From positions 1 through 44,635 of the forward strand of contig NZ_WEGJ01000045.1 of the NCBI RefSeq assembly GCF_009604385.1: a stretch of 44,635 nucleotides of DNA, written 5' to 3'. The notes beneath the pieces were generated by a model. The model did not search any database, was not told where the DNA came from, and saw only the letters and a program-made list of their open reading frames with translations. A program made the position numbers and the translations under genes. Source of the stretch: Streptomyces smaragdinus (lineage in GTDB: Bacteria > Actinomycetota > Actinomycetes > Streptomycetales > Streptomycetaceae). This document shows positions 1-10,689 of this stretch, piece after piece. The number at the start of each line of letters is the position of its first letter. Position 1 is the first letter of the stretch.

Positions 1-1
1 C

Positions 2-754
2 GTGCCCCCGCCCCCCGCCCGGCCCGCCCCCGACGGCCGCACGGGCCGGGACCGGCTGCTGGCGGCCCTGTGGCCGCCCCGGGTGGGCCGGGGCCAGCTC
101 GTCGTCGCCCTGGTGCTCTTCGTCGTCGGCCTGGGCGTCGCCATCCAGGTCAGCTCCACCAGCGACCCCAGCGCCCTGCGGGGCGCCCGCCAGGAGGACC
201 TGGTGCGCATCCTGGACGAGCTCGACGACCGCAAGCAGCGGCTCGAGGACGAGAAGTCCCGGCTGGAGGACCAGCAGGCGGAGCTGGAGAACAGCACCGA
301 CCGCGCGGAGGAGGCCCGCCGCCAGAACGCGGCCAAGGAGCGCCAGCTCGGCATCCTGGCCGGCACGGTGGCCGCCCAGGGGCCCGGCATCCATCTCGTG
401 ATCGGCGACCCGAACGAGACTGTCGAGGCGGACATGCTCCTCAACACGATCCAGGAGCTGCGCGCCGCGGGCGCCGAGGCCATCCAGATCAACGACGTCC
501 GCGTGGTGGCCTCCTCGTACGTGGAGGACGGCTCCTCGGGCGTGTCGGTCGACGGGCGGAAACTGAAGGCCCCGTACACGTTCGAGGCCATCGGCCGCCC
601 CGCCGATCTGGAGCCCGCCCTGCGGATTCCCGGCGGTGTGGTGCAGACGATGGAGAAGGAGCAGGCCACTGTGCGGATCGAGCCCCGGGACAAGGTCGTC
701 GTGGATGCCTTGCGGGACGTGAAGCGGCCTGACTACGCTCGGTCGTCGTCATAG
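2..754 (+). CDS. DUF881 family membrane protein
   Basis: The 250-residue protein has a proline-rich cytoplasmic N-terminus, one membrane helix at about residues 33-52, a charged coiled coil at about 58-115, and a DUF881 domain at about 120-245 that begins with the GIHLVIGDPNE stretch. DUF881 proteins occur in actinobacteria and Firmicutes next to a small basic protein and close to division and cell-envelope genes; the mycobacterial counterpart is Rv1825. The molecular role is not established. The GTG at base 2 sits at the window edge, so the true start may lie upstream. No gcvH separates it from the FHA gene, unlike in mycobacteria. The family call is firm; the exact start is not. Confidence 0.85.
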   Translation: MPPPPARPAPDGRTGRDRLLAALWPPRVGRGQLVVALVLFVVGLGVAIQVSSTSDPSALRGARQEDLVRILDELDDRKQRLEDEKSRLEDQQAELENSTDRAEEARRQNAAKERQLGILAGTVAAQGPGIHLVIGDPNETVEADMLLNTIQELRAAGAEAIQINDVRVVASSYVEDGSSGVSVDGRKLKAPYTFEAIGRPADLEPALRIPGGVVQTMEKEQATVRIEPRDKVVVDALRDVKRPDYARSSS

Positions 755-828
755 GCCGCGGCCACGGGGGACGACCAGGGGGGCGCTGTATCGAACCGGT
801 GACGTGTGGTGGAAACTGTGGGACGGCT

Positions 829-840
829 GTGAACGTTCAC
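829..840. promoter_or_regulatory. Perfect 12-bp palindrome upstream of the FHA gene
   Basis: GTGAACGTTCAC lies about 100 nt before the FHA start, in the 186-bp gap after the DUF881 gene. It is perfectly symmetrical. It lacks the 4-nt spacer of an actinobacterial SOS box. It is a candidate operator for an unidentified regulator. Confidence 0.3.
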
Positions 841-940
841 CGGCTGTGCGTTGTTGCCGCGATGGTCGGCTGATGCAGGTACGGCTCCGAGAGTCCCTGC
901 CCCACGGGCGGGTCTGTTCAAGGTTCAAGGGGAATCGCCC

Positions 941-1780
941 GTGAAGTTGTTTCAGAGGTTGTTCGGTAAGGGCCAGTCGGCGCAGGGCGCCGGCCGTCAC
1001 CGGGCCCAGGCGCGTCCGGCGGACGAGAGCGGGCCGGGAGGTGCGCCGCTCTTCCGTGACCAGGTCGATCCCGGTGCCACTCCTGCGGGTGACATTTCGG
1101 GTGGTCAGGGCGCGTCTTCTGTTGACCCTGGCGTGGCGGGACGCATAGGTTTCGACCAACCGTCGACCTCAAGTACCGGTGGAGGGTTTTCCTCCGCGGG
1201 GCACGGGGTTCCCAACGATGCCGCCGCGGGCGATCCGCGGCAGGAGGCGCAGTCCATGGTTTGTACGAGGTGCGGGCACCGCAACGCCGAGGCCAGTCGG
1301 TTCTGCTCCAACTGCGGCGCGCCGCTGCGCGCGGGAGCCGTCGCCGAACGCCCCTCGGAGACCACCTCGACGATCTCCATCTCGGGCATCGAGGCCTACG
1401 AGGCCGAGGTGATGGGCCAGGCCACGCCGTCCCTGTCGCCCGAGGCGCAGGCCGCCGTGGACGCGCTGCCGCCGGGCTCCGCCCTGCTGGTGGTCCGCCG
1501 CGGCCCCAACTCCGGGGCGCGGTTCCTCCTCGACGGTGAGCTCACGACCGCGGGGCGGCACCCGCAGAGCGACATCTTCCTGGACGACGTGACGGTCTCC
1601 CGGCGCCACGTGGAGTTCCGCCGCGGCGCGGACGGGCTGTTCTCGGTGGCCGACGTCGGCAGCCTCAACGGCACGTACGTCAACCGGGAGCGGATCGATT
1701 CGGCGGTGCTGACCGGCGGCGACGAGGTGCAGATCGGCAAGTTCCGGCTCGTGTTCTACGCCAGCCGGCGGGGCGTCTGA
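941..1780 (+). CDS. FHA domain signalling protein, GarA/OdhI type with zinc ribbon
   Basis: The 279-residue protein has a low-complexity N-terminus, a zinc ribbon (Cys108, 111, 122, 125), an ETT phospho-acceptor motif at 140-142 and an FHA domain at about 182-270 (GRHP, SRRH, NGTYVN signatures). GarA/OdhI proteins are phosphorylated on an ETT threonine by Ser/Thr kinases; the FHA domain binds and controls 2-oxoglutarate dehydrogenase and glutamate metabolism in mycobacteria and corynebacteria. That role is inferred here from domain order and synteny. The GTG at 941 has an AAGGGGA ribosome site about 8 nt upstream. A second start, ATG 1256, has a strong AGGAGG 8 nt upstream and would give a 174-residue form starting at the zinc ribbon. 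Confidence 0.9.
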   Translation: MKLFQRLFGKGQSAQGAGRHRAQARPADESGPGGAPLFRDQVDPGATPAGDISGGQGASSVDPGVAGRIGFDQPSTSSTGGGFSSAGHGVPNDAAAGDPRQEAQSMVCTRCGHRNAEASRFCSNCGAPLRAGAVAERPSETTSTISISGIEAYEAEVMGQATPSLSPEAQAAVDALPPGSALLVVRRGPNSGARFLLDGELTTAGRHPQSDIFLDDVTVSRRHVEFRRGADGLFSVADVGSLNGTYVNRERIDSAVLTGGDEVQIGKFRLVFYASRRGV

Positions 1781-1802
1781 GCCCGACGGGCCGGACGGAC
1801 TC

Positions 1803-2504
1803 ATGGCGGAGACGGACGGTGGCGGCCCGGTCACCACGGTGACCGGGCGGCTGATGAGCATCGGGGGAGTCCTCGCGGTCCTGCGCGAGGAGTTCCCCGA
1901 GGTCACCATCTCCAAGATCCGCTTCCTGGAGGCGGAGGGCCTGGTCGAGCCCCAGCGCACCCCGAGCGGCTACCGCAAGTTCACTGCCGCCGACGTGGCC
2001 CGGCTGGCCCAGGTCCTGCGGATGCAGCGCGACCACTACCTGCCGCTGCGGGTGATCCGCGAACAGCTCGACGCCCCCGGCACCCCGCCGGCGCCGTTCC
2101 CCGCCCGCGAGACCGCCGGGCAGGACTCCCCGGACGAGGGCAGGCTCAGCCGCGGCGAGCTGCTGCGGGAGGCGGGCGTCGGCGACGGCGAGCTCGCCGA
2201 CTGGGAGGCGTACGGGCTGATCGCCCCGGACGCCGACGGCGGCTACGACCCGGAGGCCGCGGCCGTGGCCCGGCTGCTGGCCGATCTGGGGCGCTACGGC
2301 TTCGAGCCCAGGCACCTCAAGGGGACCAAGGCCGCCGCGGAGCGCGAGGCCGGACTTATCGAACAGGCGATCGCCCCGCTGCGGCGCCATCGCAGCCCGC
2401 GGACCAGGGCGGACGCCGAGACCGCGGCCCAGGAGCTGATCGGCCTGGCCAGCCGGCTGCACTCGGTGCTGCTGCGGTCGGCACTGCGTGCCCGTAAGGG
2501 GTGA
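1803..2504 (+). CDS. ftsR: MerR-family regulator FtsR
   Basis: The 233-residue protein has a MerR winged helix at about residues 17-90, with ISKIRFLEAEGL recognition and SGYRKF wing motifs, then a variable linker and a second effector/dimer half. It matches the FtsR group (Corynebacterium Cg1631, mycobacterial Rv1828), reported as an activator of ftsZ. It starts 22 bp after the FHA gene in the same direction, so co-transcription is likely. The GarA-FtsR-DUF151-MerR order is the same as in mycobacteria, which supports the name. Control of ftsZ in this organism is inferred. Confidence 0.87.
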   Translation: MAETDGGGPVTTVTGRLMSIGGVLAVLREEFPEVTISKIRFLEAEGLVEPQRTPSGYRKFTAADVARLAQVLRMQRDHYLPLRVIREQLDAPGTPPAPFPARETAGQDSPDEGRLSRGELLREAGVGDGELADWEAYGLIAPDADGGYDPEAAAVARLLADLGRYGFEPRHLKGTKAAAEREAGLIEQAIAPLRRHRSPRTRADAETAAQELIGLASRLHSVLLRSALRARKG

Positions 2505-2587
2505 AACGCCCCCTTGCGCCCGAACCGGTCCGGCTGTCGGGACGCCCCGACTACCCAAACCGTACGGGCACGGCCTAGGGTTGCTGT

Positions 2588-3061
2588 GTGAACGAGCTCG
2601 ACGTTGTCGGTGTCCGGGTCGAAATGCCCTCGAATCAACCGATCGTGCTCCTGCGCGAAGTGGGCGGCGACCGCTACCTCCCCATCTGGATCGGACCGGG
2701 GGAGGCGACCGCGATCGCCTTCGCACAGCAGGGCATGACTCCCGCCAGACCCCTCACCCATGACCTGTTCAAGGACGTCCTCGACGCCATCGGCCAGCGG
2801 CTGACCGAGGTGCGCATCACCGATCTGCGCGAGGGCGTGTTCTACGCCGAGCTGGTGTTCTCCTCCGGCGCCGAGGTCTCCGCGCGCCCGTCCGACGCCA
2901 TAGCGCTGGCGCTGCGCACCGGGACGCCGATCTACGGCAGCGACGGGGTGCTGGACGACGCGGGCATCGCGATCCCGGACGAGCAGGAGGACGAGGTGGA
3001 GAAGTTCCGCGAGTTCCTCGACCAGATCTCGCCGGAGGACTTCGGGACCAGCCAGCAGTGA
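2588..3061 (+). CDS. Bifunctional nuclease family protein (DUF151)
   Basis: The 157-residue protein has the BFN/DUF151 fold over about residues 1-130. Visible family signatures are LPIWIGPGEATAIA and ARPSDAIALALR. The C-terminal tail is acidic. Plant and bacterial members have reported DNase and RNase activity, but the physiological role in actinobacteria is unclear. The mycobacterial counterpart in the same position is Rv1829. The GTG start has no Shine-Dalgarno but lies 6 nt after TAGGGT (2576-2581), a good extended -10 box, so this gene probably has its own leaderless transcript. Confidence 0.88.
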   Translation: MNELDVVGVRVEMPSNQPIVLLREVGGDRYLPIWIGPGEATAIAFAQQGMTPARPLTHDLFKDVLDAIGQRLTEVRITDLREGVFYAELVFSSGAEVSARPSDAIALALRTGTPIYGSDGVLDDAGIAIPDEQEDEVEKFREFLDQISPEDFGTSQQ

Positions 3062-3176
3062 CGAGCCTGCGGCAGAACGGGTCCCCGACCGGGCGGTAAA
3101 AAGTACTGCCTCCCCTGCGCGTCCTCTAAACCACCCGTAGGGTGATTATCACTCGGCGTGCCGAGTGTGGCGTTCG

Positions 3177-3216
3177 TTGACGCACCACTGGCGACTGCCT
3201 ACCGTCGGACAGGCAG
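3177..3216 (+). promoter_or_regulatory. Promoter with overlapping inverted repeat for the second MerR gene
   Basis: TTGACG (3177-3182), a 17-bp spacer and TACCGT (3200-3205) form a reasonable vegetative promoter. An inverted repeat CTGCCT/AGGCAG (3195-3200 and 3211-3216) overlaps the -10, and another, CTCGGC/GCCGAG (3153-3158/3161-3166), lies just upstream. The layout would suit autoregulation by the MerR protein. This is inferred from sequence only. Confidence 0.4.
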
Positions 3217-3236
3217 GTCAGGGAGCGGAGGTCGGC

Positions 3237-3836
3237 GTGAGCATCACCGGCAACGGAATGACGGCAGGGGCGGGCCCTTCGGACGGTCCCATCCCGTTCC
3301 ACGGACGATCCCTGCAGGGGGCGGCCAATGTGAGCTCCGGCGAGACCATCGGCTATCGCGGGCCCACGGCCTGCGCCGCGGCCGGTATCACCTATCGCCA
3401 GCTCGACTACTGGGCCCGTACGGGCCTGGTCGAGCCGAGCGTCCGCCCGGCCTACGGCTCGGGCACCCAGCGGCTCTACGGGGCCCGCGACATCGTGGTG
3501 CTGAAGATCGTGAAGCGGCTGCTGGACACCGGCGTGTCCCTGCAGAGCATCCGCACCGCGGTGCGCCATCTCGCCGAGTCGAGCTCGTCGGACCTGCGGC
3601 AGATGACGCTGATCTGCGACGGGGCCACGGTGTACGAGTGCGCCTCGCCGGACGATCTCGCCGAGCTGCTCTCCGGCGGCCAGGGGATCTTCGGGATCTC
3701 CGTCGGCGCGGTGTGGCGCGACGTGCGCGACGCGCTGACGCAGCTGCACGGCGAGCGGGTGGACACCGGCGAGACGCTGCCCGGCGACAGCGCGGCGGAC
3801 GAGCTGGCGGCGCGGCGCCGCGGCCGGGCCGGCTGA
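3237..3836 (+). CDS. MerR-family regulator, Rv1830/ResR-like
   Basis: The 199-residue protein has a flexible N-terminus of about 40 residues and a MerR helix-turn-helix at about 43-110 (ITYRQLDYWARTGLV, then the GSGTQRLYGARD wing). A short C-terminal domain follows. Position and motifs match mycobacterial Rv1830, a MerR protein linked to cell-cycle and growth control. GTG 3237 is chosen because GGAGG ends 5 nt before it; an upstream in-frame start at 3165 lies before the promoter -35 and has no ribosome site. The function in Streptomyces is inferred. Confidence 0.85.
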   Translation: MSITGNGMTAGAGPSDGPIPFHGRSLQGAANVSSGETIGYRGPTACAAAGITYRQLDYWARTGLVEPSVRPAYGSGTQRLYGARDIVVLKIVKRLLDTGVSLQSIRTAVRHLAESSSSDLRQMTLICDGATVYECASPDDLAELLSGGQGIFGISVGAVWRDVRDALTQLHGERVDTGETLPGDSAADELAARRRGRAG

Positions 3837-3883
3837 CCGGTCCCGCGGACATCCGCTGACGCCGGTTGTCAGTGGCGTAGGGC

Positions 3884-5293
3884 ATGCTCGAACACGTGCC
3901 GCAGCCTTCCGTGGCGCGGGCCCCGGACCCCCGGGGTCCCGCGCCGACGATCCTCCATCTGGACATGGACGCCTTCTTCGCCGCCGTCGAGCAGGCCGCC
4001 AAGCCCAGCCTGCGCGGCAAGCCCGTGATCGTCGGCGGACTGGGCCCCCGCGGCGTGGTCGCGACCTGTTCGTACGAGGCCCGCGTGTTCGGCGTGCACT
4101 CCGCGATGCCCACCGCCCAGGCCCGCCGGCTCTGTCCGAACGCCGCCTACCTGTATCCGCGCGGCGCCGTCTACCGGCGGGTCAGCGGGCAGGTCATGGC
4201 GCTGCTCGGCGAGCTGTCCCCGCTGGTGGAGCCGCTCAGCCTGGACGAGGCGTTCGTCGACCTGCGGGCGGGCGGCGTGCCGCCGGACATCGTGCACACC
4301 CGGGCGGCGGCCGAGCGGCTGCGCGCCGACATCCGGGCCCGTACGGGCCTGCCGGGGTCGGTGGGACTGGCCGGGTCCAAGATGCTCGCCAAGATCGCCT
4401 CCGAGCTGGCCAAGCCCGACGGCCTGCACGTGGTGCTCCCGGGCACCGAGCGGGCGCTGCTGGCCCCGATGCCCGTCCGCACGCTCCCCGGCGTCGGGCC
4501 CGCCACCGCGGAGACGCTGCGCCGCGCCGGGCTGACCACGATCCAGCAGCTCGTCGAGGCGGGCGAGGACGAGCTGGTCCGGCTGCTGGGCAAGGCGCAC
4601 GGCGCCGGGATCCACGTCATGGCGACCGGACACGACGAGCGCCCGGTGGTGGCCGAGCGCGACACGAAGTCCGTCTCCGTCGAGGACACCTACGACGTCG
4701 ACCTGCACGACCGGATGCGGATCCGCGGCGAGGTGGCCCGGCTGGCGGACCGCTGCGTGGGGCGGCTGCGCGGGGCCGGACGCTCGGGCCGTACGGTGGT
4801 GCTGAAGGTCCGGCGGTACGACTTCTCCACCCTCACCCGCTCCGAGACCCTGCGCGGGCCCACGGACGACCCCGTGGTGGTCCGGGAGGCGGCGGAGCGG
4901 CTGCTGGAGTCCGTCGACACCACGGGCGGCGTACGGCTGCTCGGCGTCGGCGTCAGCGGGCTCGCGGACTACACGCAGGAGGACCTCTTCGCCCAGTACG
5001 CCGAGGCCCACCCCGGCCCGGAGCCCGCCGCGGGCCCCCTGCCGGCGCTGCCCGCGCCCCCCGTCGCGCTGCCGGAGCCGGAGCCCGCGACACGCCGCTG
5101 GCTGCCCGGCCACGACGTACGCCACGCCGAGCACGGCGCGGGCTGGGTGCAGGGCAGCGGGGTGGGACGGGTCACGGTGCGGTTCGAGGAGCCGGGGTCG
5201 CCGGCGCCGGGCCGGGTGCGGACGTTCGCCGACGACGACCCCGCGCTGGAGCCGGGCGAGCCGCTGCCGCTGGTCCCGGAGGACGCGGCCTGA
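3884..5293 (+). CDS. dinB: DNA polymerase IV
   Basis: The 469-residue Y-family polymerase performs error-prone translesion synthesis. Catalytic acidic motifs are visible at HLDMDAFF (residues about 25-32) and LSLDEAF (about 118-124). A helix-hairpin-helix (RTLPGVGPATAETL) follows, then the little-finger domain at about 250-365. The C-terminal 100 residues are Pro/Ala-rich and then carry a short beta-rich tail, longer than in E. coli DinB. No actinobacterial LexA box (GAAC-N4-GTTC) is visible upstream, so damage induction is not supported by sequence. The next gene is convergent. Confidence 0.93.
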   Translation: MLEHVPQPSVARAPDPRGPAPTILHLDMDAFFAAVEQAAKPSLRGKPVIVGGLGPRGVVATCSYEARVFGVHSAMPTAQARRLCPNAAYLYPRGAVYRRVSGQVMALLGELSPLVEPLSLDEAFVDLRAGGVPPDIVHTRAAAERLRADIRARTGLPGSVGLAGSKMLAKIASELAKPDGLHVVLPGTERALLAPMPVRTLPGVGPATAETLRRAGLTTIQQLVEAGEDELVRLLGKAHGAGIHVMATGHDERPVVAERDTKSVSVEDTYDVDLHDRMRIRGEVARLADRCVGRLRGAGRSGRTVVLKVRRYDFSTLTRSETLRGPTDDPVVVREAAERLLESVDTTGGVRLLGVGVSGLADYTQEDLFAQYAEAHPGPEPAAGPLPALPAPPVALPEPEPATRRWLPGHDVRHAEHGAGWVQGSGVGRVTVRFEEPGSPAPGRVRTFADDDPALEPGEPLPLVPEDAA

Positions 5294-5335
5294 CGCGCCC
5301 GTACGGGGCCGGGAGCACGCCCGTACGAGAAGACC

Positions 5336-5740
5336 TCAGCCCTCCGCCCCCGCGATCCGTCCGAAGTCCCGGTCCGCCGGCGGCGCGGCCTGCCCGGACC
5401 CCCGCGCCCGGCGTCCGTCCGCCGTCCCGGGCAGGGTGAGCCCGTAGTGGTGGTAGAGCTGCAGCTCCTGCGCCGGCGACAGATGCCGCCCCACCCCGAA
5501 GTCCGGCGCGTCCTTGATCAGCTCCCGCGCGAACGGCACCCGCAGCGTGCCGCCCCGGAGCTCGCTGGGCTCCAGCGGTACGAACGCGTCCCGGTGGAAC
5601 AGCCCCGTGCGCACGGCCGCCCACTGGGGCCGCCCGGTCGCGTCGTCGAGATAGACCTCGTCGACCGTCCCGATCCGCGTCCCCGCGCTGTCGTACGCCT
5701 TGCACCCGATCAGGCTCCGGGGATCGATGTCACCGTGCAC
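5336..5740 (-). CDS. PRC-barrel domain protein
   Basis: The 134-residue protein has a PRC-barrel at about residues 5-75 (IGCKAYDSAGTRIGTVDEVYLDDATGRPQWAAV) and a basic, Pro/Gly-rich tail. PRC-barrels are small beta domains found in RNA-processing and photosynthetic proteins; this stand-alone actinobacterial type has no defined role. GTG 5740 is chosen because GGAGGG precedes it by about 4 nt and the protein family begins here. It is convergent with dinB and divergent from the riboswitch-gcvP unit. Confidence 0.8.
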   Translation of the reverse strand: MHGDIDPRSLIGCKAYDSAGTRIGTVDEVYLDDATGRPQWAAVRTGLFHRDAFVPLEPSELRGGTLRVPFARELIKDAPDFGVGRHLSPAQELQLYHHYGLTLPGTADGRRARGSGQAAPPADRDFGRIAGAEG

Positions 5741-5942
5741 GGTCCCTCCAACGGCTCGACTGCCTCGCTGGCTCCACCCAATGCCACATCCCGCCGTACG
5801 GCCACTCGAGGCAACCACCCGAGCCGCCCTCCAGCGGGCACCTCCACCCTGCCGTCGGGCGCCTGCCCGGCAGCGCCGCCGGGCACACGTACCCCCTGCT
5901 CAAAAGCGTCGGACGTCACGGCGTCGGCCCTCACGCCGCTGG

Positions 5943-6162
5943 TAGGCTGGAACACGGCTGCAAACCCCGCGCGGGAGAGTCCGTCACCGGCCATCGTGAC
6001 GGCGCCGAAGGAGCAAATCCTCCCCGGAATCTCTCAGGCACACGTACCGCGCGGACGAGGTCACTCTGGAAAGCAGGGCCGGGTACGTCCCGACCCTCAC
6101 CGACGGTGAAAACCGGGCCGCGCGGCCCGGTGAAGCTCTCAGGTCGAGATGACAGAGGGGGA
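5943..6162 (+). promoter_or_regulatory. Tandem glycine riboswitch with promoter -10
   Basis: A TAGGCT -10 box (5943-5948) precedes a leader with two glycine aptamers. Aptamer 1 spans about 5968-6073: the GCGGGAGAGTCC 5' strand, the GCGCCGAAGGAGCAA core and the AATCTCTCAGGCA 3' strand. Aptamer 2 spans about 6083-6162, with ACCGACGGTGAAA near its 5' side and AGCTCTCAGGTCGAGATGACAGAGGGG at 6134-6160. The linker carries the characteristic ACTCTGGAAAGCAGGG. Glycine riboswitches switch on glycine cleavage genes when glycine is abundant, which fits the downstream gcvP. I did not find an obvious U-tailed terminator before the gcvP start, so control may be at translation initiation. Confidence 0.92.
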
Positions 6163-6223
6163 GGCCGTTCGGGTGCCACCCCAGGCGCCCCTCGAAGGTC
6201 CATGCGACCAGGAGGCCTTTTCG

Positions 6224-9112
<2,889 letters not shown>

Positions 9113-9126
9113 CCGCACACACAGGG

Positions 9127-9155
9127 GGCCGGTCCGGCGGCATGCCGGGCCGGCC
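9127..9155 (+). terminator. Hairpin terminator after gcvP
   Basis: A 12-bp stem with one mismatch (arms 9127-9138 and 9144-9155, 5-nt loop) starts 14 nt after the gcvP stop and is shared with the convergent DUF5999 gene. There is no long T-run, as is usual in Streptomyces. Confidence 0.7.
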
Positions 9156-9172
9156 TTCGGTCTTCGGGCGGC

Positions 9173-9379
9173 TCAGGCCGCGGTGATCACACCGGTGGTC
9201 CGCAGCGGCCGGTGCGGTGCGATGATCCGCCCGTCGGGCAGCAGCTCACCGGTGTCCTCGAAGAGGACCACCCCGTTGCAGAGCAGGCTCCATCCCTGCT
9301 CGGGGTGGTGGGCGACCGGGTGCGCGGCCTCCCGGTCCTCGGAGTCGGCGGTCGGACACGTGGGCTGATGCGGGCACAT
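9173..9379 (-). CDS. DUF5999 family protein
   Basis: This short protein (68 residues from ATG 9379) matches a conserved Streptomyces family beginning MCPHQPTCPTADS and containing HHPEQGWSLLCNGVVLFEDTGELLPDG. Two cysteines near the N-terminus could bind a metal, but no function is known. An upstream in-frame ATG at 9436 has a GGGGGA ribosome-site-like stretch and would add 19 polar residues; I prefer 9379 because family members start there, although its own ribosome site (GAGAG) is weak and far. Confidence 0.7.
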   Translation of the reverse strand: MCPHQPTCPTADSEDREAAHPVAHHPEQGWSLLCNGVVLFEDTGELLPDGRIIAPHRPLRTTGVITAA

Positions 9380-9571
9380 GGTGATGGATTTCTCTCGCTG
9401 CGTCTGCTCGGTGCGATGGCTGGTCGACTGGGTCATGGCCGTCCCCCGTACGAATCGGTCGGAACCAGTGTTGCCCTACGGGCGTCGATCCGCAGGGATT
9501 TCGCGATGACTGGTCTCGCTCGGGGAGGACGCATCACCCGGCCGGGCGGTTGCCCGGGCACCCGCGTACCT

Positions 9572-9602
9572 CCGGACGGCCGGTAGGGATCCGGCCGTCC
9601 GG
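9572..9602 (-). terminator. Perfect 12-bp hairpin terminator
   Basis: Arms 9572-9583 and 9591-9602 are perfectly complementary around a 7-nt loop. The hairpin lies 26 nt downstream of the stop of the minus-strand gene that ends at 9629. Confidence 0.75.
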
Positions 9603-9628
9603 CCCGCGACGGGGGCGGTGCCCCGGGA

Positions 9629-10216
9629 TCAGGCGGTCGTGGGCAGCAGCGACGGGGACGACAGCCGGAGGGTCAGCCGGGGCAGCAAGTCGGCCACCCG
9701 GTGCGGGCGGTGGGCCGCGATCCCGGGCGGGGCCGGGGCCAGCGGCACCAGCAGGTCGTCCGGCGCCGGGTGGCCGGTCAGGCCGTCGGCCGTGGTGTCG
9801 CCGTGCAGCCACAGGGTGAGCATGTACAGCTCGGGAATGGACAGCAGACGGGTCTGGAACAACCCGGGCAGCGACTCGGCCTGCCGCAGGGCGCGCTCGG
9901 TCGCGTCGACGTACGGACCCTGTACGACGTGCGAGAACGCCCAGCCGTCGGCGGTGAGCATCGTCTCCGCGGCGGCCCGTACGCTCTGGTCCGCGCCGCG
10001 CAGCAGGAACCGCCAGCCGCCGGGCCGGGTGCTCGGCGGCCCGCCGGCCTCGCCCACCTTGTCCATGATGTGCACGGGCAGCGGCCGTTCGGGGACGAGC
10101 GGGCCCTGACTGCGGCTCAGGGCGGCGGTACGGGCACCGAGGACGGCCGGCGAGGACAGCGCCGCGACGACACTGCGCAGGGCGGGGGCGGGGGCTCGGG
10201 GTGCAAGCAGCGGCAT
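9629..10216 (-). CDS. Hypothetical protein, not recognised
   Basis: The 195-residue protein has no signal peptide, membrane segment or catalytic motif that I recognise. Residues about 60-150 look folded (GGWRFLLRGADQSVRAAAETML, then HVVQGPYVDATERALRQAESLPGL), and both ends are Pro/Ala/Leu-rich. Coding is supported by GC-rich third positions, an upstream GAGAGGCG ribosome site before ATG 10216 and a downstream hairpin terminator. It is divergent from the glutamate-cysteine ligase-like gene across a 473-bp gap. Confidence 0.65.
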   Translation of the reverse strand: MPLLAPRAPAPALRSVVAALSSPAVLGARTAALSRSQGPLVPERPLPVHIMDKVGEAGGPPSTRPGGWRFLLRGADQSVRAAAETMLTADGWAFSHVVQGPYVDATERALRQAESLPGLFQTRLLSIPELYMLTLWLHGDTTADGLTGHPAPDDLLVPLAPAPPGIAAHRPHRVADLLPRLTLRLSSPSLLPTTA

Positions 10217-10689
10217 ATCGGTCGCCTCTCACTGGGGACAGACCTGTGGTGCTCGGGGTGGGTCGGTGCGGACGGCGCTGTCGGCTCGCGGGGACAGAGG
10301 GCGTCCATGGCCCGGTCGGGGCGGCGCCGGCTCTCTGCCTCGTCGGGGCAGTTTACCCGGCCCTTGTCAGGTCGGTGTTTCGGCCAGGCGGCCCCAATAT
10401 TGCCGGCAAGAGGAATTCCGGCCGATGTGGGATCGGGCACCGCGGGATGATTCGTGCGGCCCGTGCTCTTGGCCAGGGGAAAGCGCTTCCGTGCAGACGG
10501 CCGGAACTCGTCGGTGATTTTCACCAACGATGTGTTCGGTCTCACACCGCTCCCATTATGCCCACGGGATGTGCCTGTTGCGGCAGTACGCGGGAACCGT
10601 GAAACGTCCCGATGAGCACAGGCCCGAACGTTACGGATCGCGTGCACGGGGCATTATCCCGGCACGCCCGATCCGAGGAGGACACGTCG
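10217..10689. other. Intergenic region with no recognised gene
   Basis: This 473-bp gap separates two divergent genes. It is less GC-rich toward 10390-10660. Open frames across it lack ribosome sites and family-like composition. It presumably holds both promoters, but no clear -10/-35 pair stands out. Confidence 0.4.

Noticed and set aside
3860..3900. SOS (LexA) box before dinB
   Set aside because: GAAC at 3891 is not followed by GTTC at the required spacing.
6149..6223. Upstream ATG giving a longer GcvP
   Set aside because: Lies inside glycine aptamer 2; ATG 6224 has an AGGAGG site and gives the standard length.
9183..9368. Plus-strand frame opposite DUF5999
   Set aside because: The minus-strand frame matches a conserved family; the plus frame has no support.
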